From the NCBI GenBank assembly GCA_963555705.1, contig OY743190.1, positions 19,537,491-19,601,490 of the forward strand: a stretch of 64,000 bases of DNA, given 5' to 3'. The position numbers and the translations under genes are program-made. The stretch is from Ligustrum vulgare. Taxonomy: Eukaryota > Streptophyta > Magnoliopsida > Lamiales > Oleaceae. This document shows positions 38,673-49,222 of this stretch, piece by piece (positions within the stretch are counted from its first letter, which is position 1; every line of letters starts with the position of its first letter). The notes beneath the pieces are model-generated. The model was not told the DNA's origin and made no database searches. It worked only from the letters and a program-made list of their open reading frames with translations.

Positions 38673-40437
38673 ATAGTCAAAAATCAAAGTCAAGCTAATG
38701 ACTATAAATAAGCGCTTGTTTGGAGGCAACCCAATTTTCTTTCTTTTTATTTATTTAGTTTTATATGCATTAGTTTGATTTATTAGTTTTTACATCTTCA
38801 TCTAATAACATTTCTAATGCTTGAATTTCATTTCTGCCTTGATATGACTGATTCTACAACAAGAAGATGCTCAAGGAACTTTGGAAATGCATATCTCCAT
38901 CACATTCAGATTGACTAGGGAAGTCCTTTAACCTCTCCCAGTTATACTTTTTATGTACTTGATTTGATACATTGAGGACAATGTATATTTTAAGTTTGGA
39001 GGGAGGTAGTCCATTTTTCTTCCAAAATTTTCGCTTTTATTCAGCATGCATTCATTAAAAAAAAAAAAAAAAAAAAAAAATTGAAAATTTGAAAATTTTG
39101 TCGACATGTGTATTGCCTAGGATATAGTATGAATCAAATTTTGCTTTGGCATAAATTTTGGACAACAAGAAAACATGAATTTTATGAATTAGTTATTACT
39201 TGCTAGATTTCATCTTCATGCGCACACACCCTTTGCTGGATTATTACTTGTGTAGGGATTTGTTTAACACTTGTGGGGGAAAATTTGTGTAGTTTGAACT
39301 TAGGAATTACTTGTAAATCCCTAAACTTAGATGATTAGACATCCCAACCTTTAAAACTTAGAAACTAAACTTGCTCAAGAGCAGTTTGGGGTGAAAAGAA
39401 GTGGTGAAGGTAGACTTGAACTTTTAAGGGTCTATAGTTCCCTAAATGTGCATTTGTTGAAGAGGTCTTGGTCAACGTGTATAAACCATTGCTAGCGTAA
39501 AAACAGAAAAATGCTGAAGGTCTTATTCTACTCTTCAAATGCATTTTTGATTCGAGTAATTAAGTTCGAGGGGTCTTTCAAACCTGGTGCCCTAAAGTCA
39601 TTTGGTTTGGGAGCCACCGACCTAAAACTCGCTATAGAGGTCAATTAGAAAGCAAGTACGGAGAGTGGACTTACACATAACACAATGAAACATCTTTAAC
39701 TCTTCTGTTTGAGCCTTTATGACTCGAGTAATTAAGTCTGAGAGGTCTTTCAAACTGGTGCCCTAAAGTCGTTTGACTTGGGAGTCACCGACCTAAAGCT
39801 CGCTACAGGGATCATATAGAAAGCAAGTATGAAAATTTCTGCACAAAGATGGTAAAATACATGGATATAAAAAGAAAATGTCGTCCATAAAAAAGATTAA
39901 AATTTGTATAAGCTTGTTGATTGAGACTTTGATACTAAAGGCATGGATTAGGGAACCGCTTCCCATTGATTTTTTGGGAAGACTTAGCTAATTCTGACCA
40001 CCTAGTGTGGAAGAATGCAAATTTTTTATGTTTAGAAACCACATGAATAAAAGGAACCTTGGGATTTAAGAGAGAAATAGTAAGTTGTGATCATCCATGA
40101 GGGATGCAAGGAAAATCATTAGATTCATTAATGTGACCACATGAGATTCGGGCTTGATTATGCATAACAAGTGACACAGTGTTAAATATAACCTTTACAT
40201 GAGTAGGAGTTTGACATTAGCTATTCACACACACACACTTGAAAATCTAGCATGAGATAACTAGAATTATTTTGCTTTATTGTTCATAACTCTTGCTGAA
40301 ATAAAAATTGATCTGGATTATTGAGGCATATGGTATACATGTTGACATGACAAAAAATATTTTTACTTTGCTATTTTGATTCATTAGTATTGCTTTATCT
40401 CATTCGAGGATGAACAAGAGTTTAAGTTTGGAGGGTT
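38673..40437 (+). other. Element E 3' noncoding region
   Basis: 1.7 kb without an ORF. It has the AAGCGCTTGTTTGGAGGCAA box just after the coding part, a TTGAGGACAATG box at about 38972, an A-run at about 39057-39080, two copies of the shared module at about 39530-39655 and 39710-39830 (both with CACCGACCTAAA(A/G)CTCGCTA), and a short CA run at about 40226. It ends in a GAGGATGAACAAGAG hairpin core and the polypurine tract. Confidence 0.7.
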
Positions 40438-41979
40438 TGATAAGTACGTTTTACGTATTTATCTTGACTTTAAATTTAGACGATTGTAAGTGTTTTAGGA
40501 TATGATATTGTTAATTATGTGTTGATTTTATTTGTTTTAGGAAAAAATAAAATTTGGATGCGTTTGGAGGAAAAAACGAAGAAAAGGGATAGAAACTGTG
40601 CAAAAAGTGCAACTTCCAACAATTGAAGAACTCAAATTGGCATAAATGAAGACATGAGCTGTACAATTAAAGGCTGAGGATCAACTTGAATTATTTGAAA
40701 AAATTGAGGTTTAAAGTAAAACCTACTACCTAATTATTATTGGGCCATCAATTGAAATTGGACTCGACTTTAACAAATCAAGGGGGCCATTGAATTAGGT
40801 CGGGAGGGGAGAAATAATTGGCTGGCCTTGAGGTATACACACGACAAAGGGAGAGGGGCTAGTCAGTGGAGTTTGGGAAAAAAAAGAATATGAGGAATTT
40901 ATGAGATTGCACACACTGACACAAGTAAGGTTGGCTAGTGATTAAAGTTTGGAGTGGAAGGAATTAATTAATTGGAGGGATGTTGTTGATTCATTGGAGG
41001 TTGCGGCTGGATCATTTATAATTGGAAAACAATAGTGGAGGAATTAACAAAGAAGGCTAGCTGCTGGGTTTAAAAGAATTCCGCTGGTGCTAAGATTTTG
41101 AGAAGAGATCTCGGCTGAATTGTGGAGAAAAGGTGCCGGCTGGGTGAGAAATTAAGGTGGATGGCTGGAGAAAATAAAGCCAATTCATAACTGATGGATT
41201 TGGAGAGAGAGAAGGCAATCGACTGACTTGGTTCAAATGGAGCAGATTTCCAGCTTTTGTGCATTAACTCGGGTGATGTCTATCAATTCTTTTATCGATT
41301 ATTCATCAATTAATATGCTAGGCTAATTCCTTTATGTATTGGATGAAGATGAAACTTGTTATTAATTTATTTTGATTCGATAACTAGTAGTTTAATAATT
41401 TCTTGTGTTGTCTTGATTGATCTTGCATGCTTTATTGTTATTATTATTTGATTGATTAGCTACCAATTAAATATATCGTTGCTTACTATAGTCTTGGAAA
41501 AGTCACAATAAGTTGGAACATTAGATGATCAACACATGAACACTAGATGTTAGGAATAACACTATGACATGTGCAATCTAATTGATAAATTTGTAATTTA
41601 ATGCATTTTAAACATTCGTATTCTGACTAGGAATATATTCATTTCATGTTTAAGATAGATTTAATTTGTCTTGGAAAAGAAAGTTAATTGCATGAGAATT
41701 ACCGATTGTCAAGCAACGCATGAATGATTTAAATTACAAAATTGTTGAATTGATATAGAATATAACAAGTGGATTCGGATTCCAATACATGCTCTCCATT
41801 TATATTTTATTCCCATCATTTTTATTTTCTTTAATTTTTATTTATTGTTTCGTTTAATTGGATCGAAGATAATTTGATAGTTAGGACTAGACCTTATTCC
41901 TCATGGGAACCATAACTCTCAACTCATCACAATTATTAATTGTCAACGATCCCGTGCACTTGCGGGATTTGAACGAACA
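40438..41979 (+). repeat. 3' LTR of element E
   Basis: It starts TGATAAGTACGTTTTACG and ends GGGATTTGAACGAACA, 1542 bp, uninterrupted. Empty-site evidence for the solo LTR in the 5' copy comes from here. Confidence 0.9.
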
Positions 41980-41984
41980 GTAGA

Positions 41985-44000
41985 CAAGGGTTTTATCAGA
42001 CCTGATGTATCTCGGCGATGAGCACAAGTTTTATTTGTAAAGAAGAAAGATAGTATCATGCAATTATGTATAGATTACATACAGTTAAACGAGGTGACAA
42101 TCTATAATAAATATCCTTTGCCACATATTAATGACTTGTTTGATCAGCTTAGGGGTCCTACAGTATGTTCAAAGATTGATTTGCGTTATGGATATCTCCA
42201 ACAAAAAAAATCAGAGGTAGTGATGTCTTGAAGACTGCTTTCAGAATAAAATATGGACATTATGAATTTCTTATGATGCCATTTGGGTTAACCAGTGCTC
42301 TAGCAACATTTATTGATCTGATGAAGACCATGATGATCACATAGAGCATCTCCGAGTCATTTTGTAATTTTTGCGAGACAAGAAGTTATATACTAAATTT
42401 AGTAGGTGTGAACTTTTTCTAGACAAAGTGGTATTTTAGGGACATGTCATATCTGCAGATGGAATTTATGTAGACCCATAGAAAATAGAAGTAGTTGTGA
42501 AATGGGAAAGGCCGACAAGTATGACAGAAATACGAAGTTTCCTTGGCTTAGCAGGTTATTATCGTCGTTTCGTGGAGTGATTTTCCCAAATTGCTCTTTC
42601 TTTGAAAAATGTGAAAAAGAGTTTTCTAGAATTGAGGAATCGACTAGTTTTAGCTCTAGTTCTTACTCTTCCCTCTCCAAGTGAAGAATTTGTAATATAT
42701 AGTGATGCTTCGTGTCAGGGCTTTGGTTTTGTTTTATGCAGAATGGTAAGGTTATAGCTTATGCTTCTAGACAGTTGAAAAAAATGAATTGTAGGCCTGG
42801 GTGTCGGGTGGGTTAGTCCAGGTAGTTCAATACCCAAACTTTCACATTATACTCAGGATATTTCAAAATTGGAACCATTAGGGTTCTTGTAATTATTGGA
42901 ACCAAACCCGAACCTTTGGCTCCGATTCGGGTTCGGTTCTACCCATAATATTTTCTTTATATATACATTAAATAAATATTTTTATATAAGTCCTTTCGAT
43001 ACGTATACCGAACACATTACTACTCGACAATATTTATGCAAGGAAGAAAATTAAGCTAAAAAACTCAATTATTTGACTCAATACTGGAAACTAATTATAT
43101 TATAAGTAGAGAATAATGAACTCGAGATAAAAAAAGCTCTACAGTCCAAACAATGAATATATAAAATTTAAGTGTAACACATTATAAATTTTTTTTAAAA
43201 AAAATACTTAAGTTTGTAAACAATGCAAGAAAATAAAAGTTTGAATTATAAAAAATTAAAACTTTAGTTCATCAACTTAAATTACAACCCGATCTTGAAC
43301 TTTTGATTCGTAGAAATCTTAATTTGCAAATATTATTAAACTAACCCATTAAATACAACATTCTAATGTGAGACGAGAGGTAAAAGAGTAGGTGCAAGTT
43401 TCGATTTTTTAGTGTTAGTCTAGAGTTTTAGAAAAATTATTACCTAAATTAGATTTTTAAGTTATGTATTTTTTTGCTCATTGTATAAATTGTAAAAAAT
43501 AAAAAGTATACAAAAATCGGTTCCACTCAGGTACGTTTGGTTCTGTTTCAAAAACTAAGAACCTACTCGGACTCAATTGATTTTCGATTTTTGGTTCCTA
43601 ATATATATTTTTTGGAACTGGACGAGAACCTCCGATTTTGGATCGGTTTCAATTCGGGAGGTTCGGTTCTGGTTAAAATGCATAGGCCTAATGAATTGAA
43701 TTAACCTACACATGACTTAGAGATTTCTGCAATTGTCTTAGCATTAATGATTTGGAGGCATTTCTTGTATGGTGAGAGATGTCACATATTTACATATCAT
43801 AAAAGTTTGAAATATATTTTTTTTTTTTTTCAGAAAGAATTGGACTTAAGGCAAATAAGATGGTTATAGTTGATAAAAGATTATGACTGCAAGATCGATT
43901 ATAATTCGAGAAAAGACACTGTAGTTGCTGATGCTCTCAGTAAGATGACGTCTAGTTCTACAACACAACACAACACAAACCAATGCAATTTTCTCTTCTG
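41985..44000 (+). pseudogene. Element A reverse transcriptase and RNase H, degenerate
   Basis: RT motifs in order are [39 protein letters not shown] and SKIDLRYGY, then [16 protein letters not shown] in a shifted frame. The catalytic F/Y-x-DD segment is missing: the sequence jumps from ATFIDLMK to [11 protein letters not shown], about 60 bp shorter than expected. RNase H shows YSDASCQGFG and VIAYASRQLKK, then is split by a hAT-like element. It resumes with [42 protein letters not shown] and KIDYNSRKDTVVADALS (passages read from damaged frames). The polymerase would be inactive. Confidence 0.82.
42792..43690. mobile_element. Non-autonomous hAT-like element in RNase H of A
   Basis: It has a perfect 8-bp duplication ATGAATTG (42784-42791 and 43691-43698). 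The ends are TAGGCCTGGGTG and, inwards from the right, TAGGCCTATGCA, giving a 7-bp perfect inverted terminus. The 899-bp interior has the typical GGTTCGGTTCTG and CGGGTTCGG-type subterminal repeats of plant hAT elements. No transposase ORF is present. The disrupted reading of A (KKMN...ELNLP) continues exactly across it. Confidence 0.88.
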
Positions 44001-45491
44001 TGTTCCGTGAGTTCACAATTTCACATGTTCAATTGTCGGTGACCAGGTTAGGGCATTGTTTGCTAATTTCCAGGTAAGGTCTACTTTGATTGACACATTT
44101 ATAGAAGCTTGGACTAGAATCCAGAATCAAGAAGTTAGTAGTGGTAAGCATATAGATTATACCATTCGAGGCGACGGAGCTTTGGTTATAGGAATCAAAT
44201 TTTGTGTTCATGATGATCCGAAGTTAAAGAGAGAGATTCTAGAGGAGACACATAGTTTAGCTTATGCAATGCATTCGATTAATACTAAAATTTATCATGT
44301 ACTCAAAGAACATTATTGGTGGCACAAAATGAAAAGAGAAATAGCTGAATTTGTATCCAGTTGTCTTATTTTTCAATAGGTAAAGCCAGATGGTCAGAAA
44401 ATAGTTGGGTTGTTATAGACATTTCCTATTTCTGAGTGGACATGAGAACATATTCCTATGGACTTCTTATTCGGACTTCCACGTACACAGAGTGGTCATG
44501 ATGGTGTTTGGATCATTGTAGACAGATTAAGGAAGATTGCTAGATTTTTCTTATGAAGGTTACTTATTCACTAGACATATTGGAGAGAAATTATGTTGAT
44601 GATGTAGCCCATTTACATGGGGCACCATTATCTATTGTTTTAGATAGAGATTCTTGTTTTACTTCCAAATTTGACCTAGTCTGTAAAAACCTATGGGTAC
44701 TAAACCGCATTTCAGTATAACTTTTCGTCCACAGACAGATGGTCATTAAAAAGGAACTATACAGACTTTGGAAGACATGTTGCGATCTTTTGTGCTACAG
44801 TTTAAAGGAGATTGAAATACTCATTTTCCTTTAATGGAGTTTTCTTATCATAACAATTATCATTCAAGTATAGAAATGGCTCCTTCCGAAGCACTGTATG
44901 GTAGAAGACGAAGAAATCTAGTTTTTTGGGATAAAGTTGGTGAGAGAAAATTGTTGGGACCCAAATTTATTTAGATTACTACGAAGAAAGTTAGAATAAT
45001 CAAACAAATTCTAAAGACAGTTCAAGACAGACACAAGAACTATGCTAACAGAAATGATTTTGATTTTGAAATTGGGGATAGAGTTTTCCTAAGATTATTT
45101 TCCTAGAAGGGTGTTATCAGAGTTGGTAAGGGGAAAGTTAGTCCTCAATATATCGTCCCATATGGGATTGTTGAGCATATTGGTCTAGTTACTTATTGAT
45201 TAGCCTTGCTAACCGAGTTGTCTAGAATTCATTATGTGTTTCATGTTTCCATGCTTCGTAAGTATATTCCAGATTTGTCTCATGTGTTTGGAATCGCAAC
45301 CAGTGGAATTGAAAGAAAATCTTACTTATGAAGAAGAACCAGTTCAAATATTGAATAGAAAGAAACAAGTTTTATTTAGTAAGACTATTTCATTAGTTAA
45401 AGTTCTATGGAGAAATTATGCAATAAAAGAGGCAACGTGGGAAAATGAAGATCAAATGTGTTTTGAGTATCCTAAGCTCTTTGGTTCTTAG
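44001..45491 (+). pseudogene. Element A integrase with C-terminal chromodomain, degenerate
   Basis: The ORF at 44056-44379 carries the integrase zinc-binding module with HSLAYAMHSINTKIYHVLKEHYWW, the family pattern H-x-H...C-x2-C partly kept (SCLIFQ, one Cys lost). Core motifs PISEWT-EHIPMDFL, GHDGVWIIVDRL and fragments near 44880 (MAPSEALYGRR) follow with stops. The last ORF (45234-45491) ends in a chromodomain-like stretch: ILNRKKQVLFSKTISLVKVLW and EATWENEDQM, then YPKLFGS. The chromodomain places A among chromoviruses; in the family it steers integration to particular chromatin. Confidence 0.85.
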
Positions 45492-45497
45492 GTGATT

Positions 45498-45517
45498 GAA
45501 TTTTGAGGATGAAATTC
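45498..45517 (+). promoter_or_regulatory. Hairpin upstream of the polypurine tract of A
   Basis: GAATTT-TGAGGATG-AAATTC is a 6-bp perfect stem with a GAGGATG loop, directly after the chromodomain stop. The PPT-like TTGAAGGGGTTAAG and the LTR start at 45536 follow. Confidence 0.45.
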
Positions 45518-45535
45518 TTTGAAGGGGTTAAGTTT

Positions 45536-45848
45536 TGTAATGTCTTTTGCCAAAGTCAAAATAAAAATGTTGGTCATGTATGTCAAGCACAAAAACGATA
45601 TCAAACCAAATTTTTAAAAAGTCAGGCAGTGCTTCCTTTTCCTAATTTAATCCATTTGCATTCACTCTCTCACTATACACACATATACAGAGAAACTGAA
45701 ACATAGAGAAAAAAAATGGGAAGAAGGAGGGAAAAAATAGGAAGAATAAAAAGAAAAGAAAAATAGGTTTCACTGACAACGTGGTTTAGAAATAAGTAGG
45801 TTATACGCTTAAGATTTTGTTCTTCTATTTGGAAAGGTAAGTAATAAG
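45536..45848 (+). repeat. 3' LTR of element A, truncated
   Basis: It begins TGTAATGTCTTTTGCC and matches 874 onward through GTTTAGAAATAAGTAGG to GGTAAGTAATAA, then changes abruptly to Athila LTR sequence. Only 313 of about 1700 bp remain. Confidence 0.85.
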
Positions 45849-46049
45849 ACTCTTTGAAGGATTTGACTCTTTTCTCCTCAATTTCTTCAATTATTCATCC
45901 ATTTATCTCCTTTCTTGTGTTTTCTCAATGTAGTTGAATGTTGAACCTATTTAATCACAAAATGTGCAAAATTAAATAGATATTTGTCCAAATTTCTCAA
46001 AAAGTATCACCAAAAATATATGAAATATGCATGTAAAATGCACTCAATA
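45849..46049 (-). repeat. 3' LTR fragment of element J
   Basis: 201 bp match 55437-55642 (GACTCTTTGAAGG to CACTCAATA, the counterpart of CACTCAACA). About 1.5 kb of the LTR is missing on the outer side, where LTR sequence of A begins. In element orientation what remains is the U3 end. Confidence 0.85.
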
Positions 46050-47850
46050 AATACCCCCAAACTTGAACTCTTGCTCGTCCCGAGCAAGAATATTTACATG
46101 CATCTACAAAAAGTGACATAATGATCAACAATGCTAGATACTTGCAATCTTCCATGAGTATGAAATTGCATAATTAATTCAAAATTATGTTCCCAAATAA
46201 TGTTACAAAAATGAGTTTGACTTATCCAATCTTCGATCGGTGCGTGTGCGCATAGCCACTTTCAATCGTCAATAAGATTCAAGAGTGTTGATGAGTAAAG
46301 AGGTTTCAAGTCAAAACTAACCCATCATTATTAGTCAATTCTTTCCTTTTCCACTCGTGACATTCATCCCCCAATGAATAATTTTCTTTCCACTCCCGAG
46401 ATGCAATTCTAGAGGGTACTCTCAAATCACTCTTTCTTTTTCCACTCTAGTATGGGTGTATTTTATCGAGAATCTCGAAAACTTAGAAATGCAGTGACTC
46501 TCCACTAATGAGTGCTTCGACATTCAAGTTTATACCAAGCAATTCAAACCCACTATTCATCTAAGCCCTTATGCAAGTACAAATGCATGATTTCTAACAA
46601 CTAACATGATGTTGCTCGTGACTTCCCCACTCCCTTAAGCTTTCTAATTGACCCATGTAGCGAGCTTTAGGTTGGTAGCTCCCCGATTTTTTAGATCAAA
46701 GGGTACCAAATTTCAAAATACCCCTACGGACTTATTAACTCGAGTAAAAAAGGTTACGAAGTGGGGTAGACTTATTAAGCGAATGCAATGATAATGTGAT
46801 TTTTTTTTTCAAGTGTGTGTGTGAGTGCCCTACTCATTAAGCTTTCTAATTTACCCATGCAGCGAGCTTTCGACCGGTGACTCCCAAGTTTTAAACTTAA
46901 GGCACCAAGTTTCAAGATACTCCTACGGGCTTAATTACTCGAGTCAAAAAGGCTTCGAGATAGGGTAATGCAATGCAAAAATTAAAATGGGCTTAGAACT
47001 CTAGCATATGGTCATTACTTAGCTTATACTCGGCGAAAGACACTCCATACAAAGATTTACTTCCACATGCATGGAATCACCATACGTCTAGACCGTCTCC
47101 TTCACCGGGTCGACCACCCCCAAACTTATCTTACATTAGGATCAAGATATTTAAAGTATTGAGAAACATTTGATAGGTTGATAAAAATAAAAAATACAAG
47201 CTCACAACCTAGTTCATCTACTCCTTTAACCTCTTCTCCCTTCAACAATTCCCAAACTCACCAACAATTAAACATGATTATTGTGCTCAATGTACATAGG
47301 ATCTTACATGAATTTTATAGAAAGTAGCACAGGTAGCAAATTTGGTCATAACTCATGAATTAACAATAATTTCAAACATCAAAATCTTATAAACCGGTAA
47401 GGCTATCTAGTATGTCAATATTCCAAACAAAATAAATAATTTCAAACATCAAAACACCAAGGGCCGGAAAGGCAATCTAAAATGTTCACATAGTAACATG
47501 ATCTCAACACTCCCAAACTTAAATCAAACATTGTCCTCAATGTTGACAATAGCATAATAAAAAGAAAGGAATGAGTGATGGAAAATCCTCGGATTGATGC
47601 GTGAATGATGTTCCAAATTGACTTAAGCTTTGATTTTCTTGATACGTACATCTCCCCCAAACTTGTTGAGGACAAGGTTGCTTAGGATTTCAAAAATTTT
47701 GAACCTACAAAAGTTGGTGATTAACCAAGATACACATAATAAAAATGCAACAAGTAAATATCAACAAGTAATTAAAAGAGTAGAAATTTGGGTTGCCTCC
47801 CAAAAAGTGCTTGGTTAAAGTCGTAAGCTCGACTTTTGGTTACAATTACT
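46050..47850 (-). other. Element J 3' noncoding region and polypurine tract
   Basis: It has no ORF of note. On the minus strand it ends AAGTTTGGGGGTATT before the LTR. Two copies of the shared module lie at about 46635-46755 and 46835-46950, with a (GT)n run between them. The TTGAGGACAATG box occurs near 47530. The GGTTGCCTCCCAAAAAGTGCTT box at 47791 lies directly after integrase, the counterpart of the AGGCAACCCAA box in E. There is no env-like ORF. Confidence 0.7.
46070..46088 (-). promoter_or_regulatory. Hairpin upstream of the polypurine tract of J
   Basis: In element sense CTTGCTCGGGACGAGCAAG forms an 8-bp perfect stem with a GGA loop, about ten bases upstream of AAGTTTGGGGG. Confidence 0.55.
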
Positions 47851-49222
47851 CCGGATTTGCAAGAGGGATGTATGACTTCTCCTTTTCATAATCACCACCC
47901 AAGTATGGCTTCAAGCGTTGCCCATTGACTTTGAAGTTCCCTTTGCATCCATGATAAAGTTCGACCACTCCATGTGGGAAGATTTGAGCAATAGTGAAAG
48001 GTCCCTACCATCTAGAGCGGAGTTTACCGGAAAATAATCGAAGTCTTGAGTTGTAAAGAAGTACTTGTTGCCCAACTTGGAAGTCCTGATGATAATGTTC
48101 TTTTCATGCCACCTCTTTGTCTTCTCTTTGTAAATCCAAGCATTTTCATATGACTCAAGTCGCAACTCGTCAAGTTCATTGAGTTAGAGTAGTCTTTTCT
48201 CAGCGGCCAACTTTATATCAAAATTCAAGACTTTTGTTGTCCAATATGCTCGATGCTCGAGCTCAAACGGAAGATGACATGCTTTTCCAAATAAGAGACG
48301 AAAGGGAGACATACCAATGGGGGTTTTGAAGGCGGTGCGGTATGCCCATAATGCATCATCCAATTTCTTGGACCAATCCTTCCTCGAGGCATTCACCGTT
48401 ACTTCAAGAATTTTCTTCAACTCTCTATTTGAAATCTCTACCTGCCCACTTGTTTGTGGATGATAAGGAGTGGATATTCGATGTTTGACTGCATACTTGG
48501 TCAAAAGTGAGTTGAAGAGGCGGTTGCAAAAGTGTTTTCCTCCATCACTAATGATAGCTCGAGGGGTGCCATAACGAGAAAAAAATGCTTTTCTTTAAAA
48601 AGCTCACCACCACTCGAGCATCATTGGTGGGGAGTGCTACCGCTTCTACCCACTTTGACACATAGTCCACCGCAACTAAAATGTATTGATTAGAAAAGGA
48701 CGATGAAAAAGGTCCCATAAAATCAATACCCCAAACATAGAATATCTCCACTTCTAAAATAGAATTTAAAGGCATTTCATTTCGATTAGAGATATTACCT
48801 AGGTGTTGGTATCAGTCACATTTGGACACAAGTGTGTGAGCATCCTTGAATAAAGTAGGCCAATAAAATCCCGACTGAAGAACCTTTGATATGGTTTTCA
48901 CTGCACCAAAATAATCTCCATAAGGTGAAGAGTGACATTGCTCAAGAATCTTCTCCATCTCCTCCTCGGGCACACACCTTCTCATAATTTGATCTAGACC
49001 CCTTTTGAACAACAACGGGTCATCCCAAAAATAGTGTTTGATATCCGCAAAGAACTTCTTCCATTGTTGATAAGAGCGGTCCGGGGGAGTGATGCCACTT
49101 GCAAGAAAATTCTCATGGTCCGCATACCATGGCACACTAGAAGCTTGTAGAAGATCCATGATTTGGAAAAGTTGCTTATCCGGGAATACCTCACTTATCT
49201 CTTCATCAATAACTTCCTTGGT
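47850..49222 (-). pseudogene. Element J integrase, degenerate
   Basis: After the stop at 49223 the same frame continues with a linker (VIDEEISEVFPDKQL), WYADHENFLASG and the zinc-binding region (RRCVPEEEMEKIL, HSSPYGDYFGAVKT, CD). A stop at about 48811 follows, then the core [23 protein letters not shown] and [17 protein letters not shown]. One frameshift near 48585 leads to the second part of the core ([37 protein letters not shown]). A further shift near 47990 precedes a KGNFKVNGQRL-like C-terminal module, best seen in F. There is no chromodomain, as expected for Athila. Confidence 0.85.

Larger units (their letters stand above)
32556..41979 (+). mobile_element. Element E: gag-protease-only LTR retrotransposon inserted in element A
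   Basis: LTRs at 32556-34860 and 40438-41979 and a perfect GTAGA duplication (32551-32555 and 41980-41984) lie within the RT sequence of A. Inside, on the plus strand, are a tRNA-Asp-like primer site, gag, a protease region, 1.7 kb of noncoding DNA and a polypurine tract AAGTTTGGAGGG. No RT, RNase H or integrase is present. About nine bases are missing from the start of the 5' LTR (TGATAAGTA in the 3' copy). It is similar to D in plan but clearly divergent in sequence. Confidence 0.87.

Noticed and set aside
46640..46950. CRISPR-like spaced repeats
   Set aside because: Only two diverged copies of a module in each of four elements, with no short repeat-spacer periodicity; this is a plant genome.
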